Source of the DNA: Actinomycetota bacterium
Lineage (GTDB): Bacteria; Actinomycetota; Thermoleophilia; Gaiellales; Gaiellaceae
Direction of reading: 5' to 3'
Assembly: GCA_005883235.1 (NCBI GenBank)
Contig: VAYE01000052.1
Location: 1-10,560 of the forward strand
Length of the DNA: 10,560 nt
The first letter of the stretch is position 1, and every line of letters starts with the position of its first letter. Made by a program: the position numbers and the translations under genes. This document shows, piece by piece, positions 1 through 5,389 of this stretch. The notes beneath the pieces are model-generated. The model ran no database searches, had not been told where the DNA came from, and saw only the letters and a program-made list of their open reading frames with translations.

Positions 1-149
1 GGCTCGTGCTGCTACTCGTGATCGCGTTCCTTCTCCTGGGCTTCTGGGTCGTCAAGTGGCTGTTGATCCTCGCGGTGATCGTCGCGCTCCTCTGGATCGT
101 CGGCTTCTTCGTGCGCGGTGCGGAAGGAGCCCGCTGGTACCGCTGGTGA
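1..149 (+). CDS. Small hydrophobic membrane protein, C-terminal fragment (5' end outside window)
   Basis: The reading frame begins at base 3 and ends with TGA at 147-149, giving 48 visible residues. Nearly all are Leu, Val, Ile, Phe or Trp. They form one long or two short membrane-spanning segments separated by VVKW, and the protein ends with a basic, aromatic tail, GARWYRW. Very short actinobacterial proteins annotated only as 'hydrophobic protein' share this design, including a C-terminal RWYRW-like end. The function of that group is not known to me. A GTG at 6-8 is in frame, but the hydrophobic stretch already runs off the left edge, so I treat the gene as truncated by the window. Its stop codon lies only 4 bases from the stop of the convergent transporter gene, so no separate terminator fits between them. 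Confidence 0.6.
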   Translation, partial: LVLLLVIAFLLLGFWVVKWLLILAVIVALLWIVGFFVRGAEGARWYRW

Positions 150-153
150 GGGG

Positions 154-1437
154 CTAGACGCCGAACGTCTGCGCCAGCAGGAAGAGATTCAGCGCCACGA
201 TCAACGCCGCGACGACCGCCGCCACCGCAGTCGTCCCGCGGTGGTTGGCGAGCACCCCCATCACGTCGCGCCGGCTCGTGAAGAGGACGAGCGGCACGAG
301 CGCGAAGGGGATCCCGAAAGAGAGCACGACCTGGCTGATGACGAGCGTCCGCGACGGATCGACGCCGATCCCGACGACGACGAGCGCGGGCAGCATCGTC
401 ACCACGCGCCGCACCACGATCGGGATGCGGCGGCGGATGAACCCCTGCATGACGACCTGGCCCGAGAGCGTGCCGACCGTCGAGCTCGACAGGCCTGACG
501 CGAGGAGCGCGAGCGCGAAGAGCGTGCTCGAGCCACCTCCCAGGATCGGCTTGAGCGTCCTGTGCGCCGTCTCGAGCGACGCAACGTGCACGAGCCCGTG
601 CTTGTAGAAGACGCTCGCGGCCATCACGAGCATGGCCATGTTGATCAGGCCGGCGATCGTCATGGCGAGGATGACGTCGATGCGCGTGAACCGCATCAGC
701 CTCCGCGCCTGCTCGTCCGACTCGGGCCGGATCCGGTCCTGGAGGAGCGCCGAGTGCAGGTAGATGACGTGCGGCATGACGGTGGCGCCGAGGATCCCCA
801 CCGCCAGGAGGACCGACTCGCGGCCGGCGAACTGCGGCACGACCGCGTGGTGCGCCACCGTGCCGAGCGGCGGCTTGGCCGAGAAGAGCTCGCCGAGGTA
901 GCAGACCCCGATGAAGCCGACGATGGTGGCGATCGTCGCCTCGAACGGGCGGAAGCCGAAGCGTTGCAGCCCGAGGATCGCGAAGGCCGCGAGGCCGGTG
1001 ATGAGCGCCGCCGGGAAGAGCGAGATCCCGAGCAAGAGGTGGAAGCCGAGCGCCGCGCCCAGGAACTCCGCGAGGTCGGTTGCCATCGCGATCACCTCGG
1101 CCTGCAGCCAGAGCGCGATCGCCGTCCGGGTCGAGAAGCGCTCGCGGCAGACCTCCGCCAGATTCTGGCCCGTGGCGATGCCGAGCTTCGCCGAGAGGGT
1201 CTGGATCAGCATCGCCATCAGGTTCGAGGCGACGATCACCCAGAGCAGCGTGTAGCCGAACTTCGATCCGCCCGCGATGTTCGTGGCGAAGTTGCCCGGA
1301 TCGATGTAGGCGACGCAGGCGATGAAGGCGGGCCCCAGGAACGGCCAGAGCCGGAGCCCGCCGCGCCGCTCGCGGCGCAGCACGCTCCGACCGCGTCCGG
1401 CGGTCCCCGCGACGCCGTCGGCGTGCGCTGTGAGCAT
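154..1437 (-). CDS. mntH: Nramp-family divalent metal (Mn2+/Fe2+) transporter, MntH-like
   Basis: This 427-residue protein is a proton-coupled Mn2+/Fe2+ importer of the inner membrane by family. The TM1 metal-binding motif DPGN is at residues 46-49, inside AYIDPGNFATNIAGGSKFG. The TM6 signature GATVMPHVIYLHS is at 217-229 and contains the metal-coordinating Met221 and the family's MPH. These are the residues known in Nramp structures to bind the metal (Asp, Asn, Met). Length and the roughly 11 hydrophobic segments match bacterial MntH. Residues 1-28 form a basic cytoplasmic extension. The ATG at 1437 is chosen because a good -10 hexamer and an iron/manganese-repressor-like operator end just before it. 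There is no Shine-Dalgarno, so a leaderless mRNA is likely. The gene stands alone, with hpt about 230 bases upstream on the same strand. Confidence 0.93.
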   Translation of the reverse strand: MLTAHADGVAGTAGRGRSVLRRERRGGLRLWPFLGPAFIACVAYIDPGNFATNIAGGSKFGYTLLWVIVASNLMAMLIQTLSAKLGIATGQNLAEVCRERFSTRTAIALWLQAEVIAMATDLAEFLGAALGFHLLLGISLFPAALITGLAAFAILGLQRFGFRPFEATIATIVGFIGVCYLGELFSAKPPLGTVAHHAVVPQFAGRESVLLAVGILGATVMPHVIYLHSALLQDRIRPESDEQARRLMRFTRIDVILAMTIAGLINMAMLVMAASVFYKHGLVHVASLETAHRTLKPILGGGSSTLFALALLASGLSSSTVGTLSGQVVMQGFIRRRIPIVVRRVVTMLPALVVVGIGVDPSRTLVISQVVLSFGIPFALVPLVLFTSRRDVMGVLANHRGTTAVAAVVAALIVALNLFLLAQTFGV

Positions 1438-1438
1438 G

Positions 1439-1457
1439 AAAAGTTAGCCTAGCCTAA
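1439..1457 (-). promoter_or_regulatory. DtxR/IdeR/MntR-like operator of mntH
   Basis: On the minus strand the 19 bases read TTAGGCTAGGCTAACTTTT. Against the IdeR/DtxR box consensus TWAGGTWAGSCTWACCTWA I count 16 matches of 19. The left half and centre are nearly perfect and the right half is degraded. The site ends one base before the mntH start codon and covers both candidate -10 hexamers, so a metal-bound repressor sitting here would block RNA polymerase. Repression of mntH by a DtxR-family regulator under metal-replete conditions is well established in other bacteria. Applying it here is inference from the site alone, because no regulator gene lies in the window. Confidence 0.65.
1446..1456 (-). 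promoter_or_regulatory. Candidate -10 element(s) of a leaderless mntH transcript
   Basis: The minus strand carries two overlapping TAGGCT hexamers, at 1456-1451 and 1451-1446. The second is followed by 8 bases and then the ATG. That spacing would place transcription initiation at or next to the start codon. No convincing TTGACA-like -35 is visible at 16-18 bases. Both hexamers lie inside the DtxR/IdeR-like box. Confidence 0.45.
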
Positions 1458-1503
1458 ACCAGGCGGTGAGTAGCCGTTCTCTGTAGAAGCGTACGGTCTC
1501 GGG

Positions 1504-1532
1504 CACGGGTCGCGGCTACAGGACAACCCGTG
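1504..1532. repeat. Inverted repeat (7-bp stem, 15-base loop) upstream of mntH
   Basis: CACGGGT at 1504-1510 pairs perfectly with ACCCGTG at 1526-1532. It lies about 50-70 bases upstream of the mntH promoter and about 135 bases downstream of the hpt stop. There is no T-tract on either strand, so it is not a classical intrinsic terminator. It could be a 3' structure of the hpt transcript or have no role. Confidence 0.35.
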
Positions 1533-1569
1533 AGGGCCCAGTTGCTGCGACCCTCTCGCCCGGGTGCGC

Positions 1570-1600
1570 CCGCTGGTGGCGCTGGTTGGGTAACCAGCGG
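1570..1600. repeat. Hairpin with two alternative 5' arms downstream of hpt
   Basis: CGCTGGTT (1580-1587) and AACCAGCG (1592-1599) form a perfect 8-bp stem with a four-base loop, GGGT. A second copy of the left arm, CCGCTGGT at 1570-1577, can pair instead with ACCAGCGG at 1593-1600. Read on the minus strand, the structure lies about 65-95 bases after the hpt stop codon and could end or protect that transcript. No U-tract follows in either direction. The surrounding stretch 1438-1665 holds no convincing gene. Apart from the mntH control sites it contains only these inverted repeats. Confidence 0.4.
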
Positions 1601-1665
1601 TTCACGAAGACGGCCACGGCCAAGTCCGCCTCTACAGCCATTGGCCACTTGCCAAACCGGCCGGG

Positions 1666-2151
1666 TCAGGCAGGTCTCAGAACGTGCAGGTCCGGCAGGT
1701 TCCGGTAGCGCTCGTCGAGGTCGAAGCCGTAACCGACGAAGAGCTCGTCGGGAACGGTGAAGCCGACGTAACGGACAGGGAGCTTGTCGACGAGTCGGCG
1801 GTAGGGGCGGTCGAGGAGCGTCGCGACCGCGAGTGACGCCGGCGACCTGAGCTCGAGCGTGCGGCAGAGGTAGTTGAGGGTGAGCCCGGTGTCGACGACG
1901 TCCTCTACGACGATCACGTCCCGACCGGCGATGTCGCCGTCGAGGTCCTTCAGCAGGCGGATGCCGGAGTGGCCGCCGGTCGCGGCGCCCGCGTAGCCGG
2001 CGAGCTCGACGAAGTCGAGGCGGTGCGGGATCCGGATCGCTCGCGACAGGTCGGTGACGAAGACGAGGCTCGCCTTGAGCGCGGCGACGAGAAGTGGCTC
2101 CCGATCGGTGTAGTCGGCGGCGATCTGCGCGCCGAGCTCGACCACGCGCAC
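1666..2151 (-). CDS. hpt: Hypoxanthine(-guanine) phosphoribosyltransferase; start codon uncertain
   Basis: This is a purine salvage enzyme that makes IMP/GMP from hypoxanthine/guanine and PRPP in the cytosol. The frame has the type I PRTase PRPP loop VVEDVVDTGLTL (roughly 1880-1915), the SRAIRIPHRLDFV segment, and a C-terminal DELFVGYGFDLDERYRNLPDLHVL typical of HPRT. Homology-like sequence (GEVYLPAEDIAVRVVELGAQIA) extends upstream to about 2185, yet there is no in-frame ATG, GTG or TTG there. The nearest downstream start is the GTG at 2151-2149, preceded by GGAGG (2164-2160) at 8 bases, and I used it. It would drop about 14 residues of the usual N-terminus. The next upstream in-frame GTG is near 2490, inside the preceding gene. 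The enzyme assignment is strong. The 5' boundary is not. Confidence 0.82.
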   Translation of the reverse strand: MRVVELGAQIAADYTDREPLLVAALKASLVFVTDLSRAIRIPHRLDFVELAGYAGAATGGHSGIRLLKDLDGDIAGRDVIVVEDVVDTGLTLNYLCRTLELRSPASLAVATLLDRPYRRLVDKLPVRYVGFTVPDELFVGYGFDLDERYRNLPDLHVLRPA

Positions 2152-2201
2152 TGCGATGTCCTCCGCCGGGAGGTAGACCTCGCCGACCGGAGAGTCCGCG
2201 G

Positions 2202-2567
2202 CTACGAAGCTAGCTCGAGGTGGTATCGCTGGGCCAGTCGCTCGACGTCGCGCTTGTAGAAGAGCTTGATGCGGATGCCCGGGTAGCGCTCGCGGAGCTT
2301 CCGGAGCTTGCGGTTCTTCCGGGTCACGAGCGACTGCTTCATCATCGTGATCTCGAGGTAGAGATCCTGTTCCGGAAGGTGGAAGTCGGGGGTGAACGCC
2401 TCGACGACCCGCCCGCCCACCTCCTCGAGCACGAAGGTCCGCGGCTCGTAGTTCCAGGGGACGCCGTAGTAGTCGAGCACCTTCGCGCACTCGAGCTCCG
2501 CGCGGTTCGCGAAGCTGGGCGGGGTCGCTCCACAGAACGCCTGGAAAACTGGGCTTTCCTCGGGCAT
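2202..2567 (-). CDS. Small PD-(D/E)xK nuclease-like protein, precedes hpt
   Basis: A 121-residue soluble protein starting MPEESPVFQAF. The layout resembles a minimal PD-(D/E)xK fold. A helix contains Glu24 and Glu26 (FANRAELECAKVLDYYGV), followed by a strand pair and then TPDFHLP with Asp61. A strand follows with Glu72 (DLYLEIT) and then Lys77 or Lys84 in a basic helix (RKNRKLRKLRERYP). A final strand reads IRIKLFY. This is the order E...PD...ExT..K seen in restriction-endonuclease-like proteins, but the last motif is not canonical (E-x-T rather than E-x-K), so nuclease activity is inference. The start at 2567 was chosen over an upstream in-frame ATG (2639) because a TACCTT hexamer lies 8 bases before it, and the upstream ATG would overlap the divergent gene's control region. 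It ends 50 bases before the hpt GTG and may be functionally or physically joined to HPRT. Confidence 0.7.
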   Translation of the reverse strand: MPEESPVFQAFCGATPPSFANRAELECAKVLDYYGVPWNYEPRTFVLEEVGGRVVEAFTPDFHLPEQDLYLEITMMKQSLVTRKNRKLRKLRERYPGIRIKLFYKRDVERLAQRYHLELAS

Positions 2568-2575
2568 CCTCAAGC

Positions 2576-2581
2576 AAGGTA
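2576..2581 (-). promoter_or_regulatory. Candidate -10 of a leaderless transcript for the nuclease-like gene and hpt
   Basis: On the minus strand TACCTT is followed by 8 bases and the ATG at 2567. A GAGG sits directly against the ATG, which is too close to act as a normal Shine-Dalgarno. No clear -35 is seen. If used, the transcript would begin at or next to the start codon and carry both the nuclease-like gene and hpt. Confidence 0.4.
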
Positions 2582-2641
2582 GCACCGGCCTCGGACGCCG
2601 AGTCGAAAGCGGACGTGGTAGAAGGCTCGCGGCATCCACCA

Positions 2642-2647
2642 GGGAGG
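2642..2647 (+). promoter_or_regulatory. Shine-Dalgarno site deciding the DUF47 start
   Basis: GGGAGG lies 6 bases upstream of the ATG at 2654. The frame is open further upstream to an ATG at 2615, but that one has no comparable ribosome site and its added residues (MVEGSRHPPGREA) do not look like the family. The stretch 2568-2653 between the divergent genes must hold the promoter for this pair. I could not identify a convincing -10/-35 for the + strand there. Confidence 0.7.
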
Positions 2648-2653
2648 GAGGCG

Positions 2654-3277
2654 ATGGCGCGGATCACGCTTGTCCCGCAGCGCAAGGAGTTCTTTCACCT
2701 CTACAACCAGGCCTCGGCGAACGCCGTCGCCATCGCGCGGGCGCTCGTCGACCTGCTCGCCCAGGCGCCGAACGGCTCGCAGCAACGGATCCGCGACATC
2801 AAGGAGCTCGAGCACGAGGGGGACCGGCTCACCCACGAGGTCGTCGACCTGCTGAACCGCACGTTCGTGACACCGTTCGACCGCGACGACATGTACCGCC
2901 TGGCCGGTGCGCTCGACGACATCTGCGACCACATCGACGAGGCGGCCGGGCACATCGTCGGCTACGGGGTGACCGAGATCCACGAGGCGGCTCGGGCGCA
3001 GGGCGACGTCATCCTCAGAGCGGCTTCGAAGCTGCAGGAGGCGGTCCAGCGGCTCGACGGCTTCAAGGACTCGAAGCGGCAGCTGATCGAGCTGCGCGAC
3101 CTCGAAGACGAGGGCGACCGGCTCAACCGCGAGGCGGTCTCGGAGCTCTTCCGCACCACCGACGACGCGATCGCGATCATCCGCTGGAAGGACATCCACG
3201 AGCAGCTCGAGGAAGCCGTGGACGCCTGCGAGAACGCCGCCGACATCCTGGAGGCCATTCTGGTCAAGAACCGGTGA
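2654..3277 (+). CDS. DUF47 / PhoU-like protein, partner of PiT phosphate transporter
   Basis: A 207-residue, highly charged, all-helical cytoplasmic protein with no membrane segment. It has the paired acidic motifs of the PhoU/DUF47 fold: KELEHEGD (residues 50-57) in the first half and RDLEDEGD in the second. Each is followed by aspartate-rich helices (DDMYRLAGALDDICDHIDEAAG and EEAVDACENAADILEAIL). In PhoU relatives these E/D clusters bind metal ions. The length is that of the family (about 205-215). DUF47 genes are classically found immediately before PiT-type phosphate transporter genes and are thought to modulate them. Here the stop overlaps the transporter start by 4 bases, so translational coupling is very likely. 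The exact role is inferred from that arrangement. Confidence 0.9.
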   Translation: MARITLVPQRKEFFHLYNQASANAVAIARALVDLLAQAPNGSQQRIRDIKELEHEGDRLTHEVVDLLNRTFVTPFDRDDMYRLAGALDDICDHIDEAAGHIVGYGVTEIHEAARAQGDVILRAASKLQEAVQRLDGFKDSKRQLIELRDLEDEGDRLNREAVSELFRTTDDAIAIIRWKDIHEQLEEAVDACENAADILEAILVKNR

Positions 3278-4272
3278 GCGGCGGCGTCCTCCTCGTAATC
3301 GTCGTCGTCGTTGCGCTCGGCTTCGACTTCACGAACGGCTTCCACGACACGGCGAACGCGATCGCCACGTCGGTCGGGACGCGCGCAGTGACGCCTCGCG
3401 TGGCGGTGCTGATCGCAGCGGTCGCGAATCTGGCGGGCGCGTTCGTCACCACGGCCGTCGCGAAGAACGTCGCGAAGGGGCTGATCGACGCGCACCTCGC
3501 AACCCAGCAGACGCTGCTCGCCGCGCTGGCCGGCGCGATCGCCTGGAACCTGCTCACCTGGTGGTTCGGTCTTCCCTCGAGCTCGTCGCATGCGCTGATC
3601 GGCGGCCTCGTCGGCGCCGCGCTCGTGCAGTCGGGTTCGAAGGGCGTCCTGTGGCACGGACTTGCGCACAAGGTGGTGATTCCCGCGCTGGCCGCCCCCG
3701 CGATCGCGTTCGCCGCCGCGTTCCTGCTCCTGCTGCTCATCTACTGGGTCTTCGTCTGGATGACTCCCGGAGTCGCGAGCCGGAGCTTCCGGCTCGGCCA
3801 GCTCGGCACCGGCACCTGGGTCGCGTTCACCCATGGCGCCAACGACGCCCAGAAGACCATGGGCGTGATCGCGCTCGCGCTCGTCCTGCACCGGCACGGC
3901 GACGTGGCGAGCCTCGAGATCCCGACCTGGGTGAAGGTCGCCGCCGGGCTCGCGATCGCGCTCGGGACCTACGCAGGCGGCTGGCGGATCATCCGGACCC
4001 TCGGGCAGCGCGTGTTCCAGATGGAGCCGGAGAGCGGCTTCGCGGCGCAGGCGTCGGCCGGCGCGACGATCTATCTCGCCACGCACTACGGCTACCCGCT
4101 CTCGACGACCCATGTCGTCTCGGGCGCCGTGATGGGCGCAGGCGCGACGAAGCGGCTCTCGGCCGTCCGCTGGGGGGTAGCGGGGAACATCGTCGTCGCC
4201 TGGGTTCTGACCATCCCGGCCGCCGGCCTCGTCGCCGCCGGCTGCTACTGGCCGGTCCAGGGCATCTTCTAG
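3274..4272 (+). CDS. pit: PiT-family low-affinity inorganic phosphate transporter
   Basis: A 332-residue integral membrane protein with about 10 hydrophobic segments. PiT proteins carry phosphate (often as a metal-phosphate complex) into the cell with a cation. The family's duplicated signature is present in both halves: GFDFTNGFHDTANAIAT at residues 16-32 and FTHGANDAQKTMG at 185-197. A serine-rich re-entrant segment accompanies each (GLPSSSSHALIGG and YPLSTTHVVSGAVMGAG), as expected. It is shorter than E. coli PitA (about 500 residues) but a normal size for compact bacterial PiT proteins. The GTG at 3274 is chosen because it overlaps the DUF47 stop as GTGA. This is the second gene of a two-gene phosphate-uptake operon. 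A candidate promoter for the next gene lies just after its stop. Confidence 0.93.
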   Translation: MSGGVLLVIVVVVALGFDFTNGFHDTANAIATSVGTRAVTPRVAVLIAAVANLAGAFVTTAVAKNVAKGLIDAHLATQQTLLAALAGAIAWNLLTWWFGLPSSSSHALIGGLVGAALVQSGSKGVLWHGLAHKVVIPALAAPAIAFAAAFLLLLLIYWVFVWMTPGVASRSFRLGQLGTGTWVAFTHGANDAQKTMGVIALALVLHRHGDVASLEIPTWVKVAAGLAIALGTYAGGWRIIRTLGQRVFQMEPESGFAAQASAGATIYLATHYGYPLSTTHVVSGAVMGAGATKRLSAVRWGVAGNIVVAWVLTIPAAGLVAAGCYWPVQGIF

Positions 4273-4277
4273 GCGCG

Positions 4278-4283
4278 TACCAT
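4278..4283 (+). promoter_or_regulatory. Candidate -10 of a leaderless glpX-like transcript
   Basis: TACCAT is followed by 7 bases (CCCCTTC) and then the GTG at 4291. It sits within the 18-base gap after the PiT stop codon. There is no Shine-Dalgarno in the gap. The element suggests the GlpX-like gene has its own start site even though it is close enough to be cotranscribed with the phosphate genes. Confidence 0.45.
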
Positions 4284-4290
4284 CCCCTTC

Positions 4291-5307
4291 GTGGGTGTGA
4301 CGCAGACGGTCGAGGAGCGCGCGGAGACCGAGACCAGCCGGCGCGAGCCCTGCCTCTGCGAGGCCTACGCGCGTGTGACGGAAGGAGCCGCTCTCGCCGC
4401 CGCCCGCTGGCTCGGGAGCGGCGACGAGGACTCCGCGGAGGGCGAGGCCGTGTCGGCCATGCGCGGCGCGCTCGAGCAGATGCCGATCCGTGGCCGTGTC
4501 GTCATCGGCGCCTCCGACGACAGCGACCGGATCGCGATCGGCGAGGAGCTCGGTCGCGGCGGCGACGCCTTCGACATCGCCGTGCACCCGCTCGAGGGTC
4601 GCGGCGTCGTCGCGAGGGGCGGAAACGGCGCGATGTCGATGATCGCGGTCGGGGAGCCGGATTCGCTCACCACCCTGCCGCAGATGTACATGCGCCGAAT
4701 GGCCGTCGGTCCCGTCGCGCGCGGCCGGATCGATCTCCTTCGACCGGTGGGAGAGAATATCCGCGCCATCGCCGACGCCTTCGGGCGCCGAACCAACGAC
4801 ATCACGACGATCGTCCTCGATCGCCCGCGCCACCACGACCTGATCGAGGAGATCCGCGCCGCGGGGGCTCGCATCAAGCTGATCCAGGACGGCGACGTCA
4901 CTGCCTCGATCTCGGCCGCGATCCGAGGGACGAACGACCACCTCGCGGTGGGGATCGGCGGGACTCGCCAGGCCGTGATCTCCGCAGCCGCTCTCCGCTG
5001 CCTGGGCGGTGAGATCCAGGCCCAGCTCTGGCCGACGACGCGGAGCGAGATCGAGCAGGCGCGCGCACAGGGGATCGACGACGTGAACCGCGTCTTCACG
5101 CTCGACGACCTCGCGCCCGGGGAGACGATCGTCGCCGCGACCGGCGTCTCGAACGGCGACCTCCTCCGCGGTGTCCAGTTCTTTGCCGACAGCGCCCGCA
5201 CACGGACGCTCGTCATGTGCACACGCTGCAACTGGGTCCGCTTCGTGGACGGGAGCCACTTCTTCGCCCGCGAGCGGCGCGGGGAAGTCCGCCTGCCCGG
5301 CGTCTAA
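4291..5307 (+). CDS. GlpX-family protein (class II fructose-1,6-bisphosphatase fold) with altered metal-binding residues
   Basis: A 338-residue protein, collinear with GlpX over nearly its whole length: RVTEGAALAAARWLG (28-42), MYMRRMAVGP, DRPRHHDLIEEI, IQDGDVTASI, SAAALRCLGGEIQAQLWP and ATGVSNGDLLRGV. Against E. coli GlpX (recalled from memory) the metal ligands are mostly changed. Asp33 is Glu50 here, Glu57 is Ala74 (GEGEIDEAPM has become GASDDSDRIA), Asp85 is His99 (VHPLEG instead of VDPxEG), and Glu213 is Gln227 (GGTRQAV instead of GGxPEGV). Only the Glu88 equivalent (Glu102) is kept. Segments that contact the sugar phosphate look intact. Residues 21-23 form CLC and 310-313 form CTRC, which is unusual. 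It may be an inactive or re-purposed paralogue, so I do not give the symbol glpX. The frame is full length with no stop or frameshift. Confidence 0.88.
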   Translation: MGVTQTVEERAETETSRREPCLCEAYARVTEGAALAAARWLGSGDEDSAEGEAVSAMRGALEQMPIRGRVVIGASDDSDRIAIGEELGRGGDAFDIAVHPLEGRGVVARGGNGAMSMIAVGEPDSLTTLPQMYMRRMAVGPVARGRIDLLRPVGENIRAIADAFGRRTNDITTIVLDRPRHHDLIEEIRAAGARIKLIQDGDVTASISAAIRGTNDHLAVGIGGTRQAVISAAALRCLGGEIQAQLWPTTRSEIEQARAQGIDDVNRVFTLDDLAPGETIVAATGVSNGDLLRGVQFFADSARTRTLVMCTRCNWVRFVDGSHFFARERRGEVRLPGV

Positions 5308-5327
5308 ACGCTGGCCGACGCCGCGGC

Positions 5328-5333
5328 TATAAC
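5328..5333 (+). promoter_or_regulatory. Candidate -10 for the coiled-coil gene
   Basis: TATAAC stands out as the only AT-rich hexamer in the 82-base gap between the GlpX-like stop and the next start. It would give a 5' leader of about 50 bases carrying a ribosome site. At 17 bases upstream the -35 position reads TAAACG, a weak 3-of-6 match to TTGACA. Confidence 0.4.
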
Positions 5334-5380
5334 CGCTCCTGAAGCGAGATGGGCTCAAGCCGGACGGCCGTCGAGCCGAA

Positions 5381-5386
5381 AGGAAG
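5381..5386 (+). promoter_or_regulatory. Shine-Dalgarno site of the coiled-coil gene
   Basis: AGGAAG, within AAAGGAAG, ends 3 bases before the GTG at 5390. The AGGA core is 5 bases from the start. It supports GTG 5390 as the start, directly ahead of the conserved N-terminal domain. Confidence 0.6.
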
Positions 5387-5389
5387 TTT

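Noticed and set aside
562..1452. A 296-codon plus-strand open frame opposite mntH
   Set aside because: The sequence is Arg/Glu/Asp-rich without a fold signature, whereas the opposite strand encodes a clear Nramp transporter.
1463..1540. A possible yybP-ykoY manganese riboswitch (GGTGAGTAGCC-like start)
   Set aside because: It reads on the plus strand, away from mntH. The conserved internal core cannot be matched, and the mntH mRNA appears leaderless.
1560..1620. A possible tRNA (GGTTCACGA resembling a T-loop)
   Set aside because: No acceptor stem, D-arm or anticodon arm can be drawn around it on either strand.
1454..1648. A 64-codon minus-strand open frame between hpt and mntH
   Set aside because: Low-complexity Arg/Gly/Pro composition, no ribosome site or -10 element, and it overlaps the inverted repeats.
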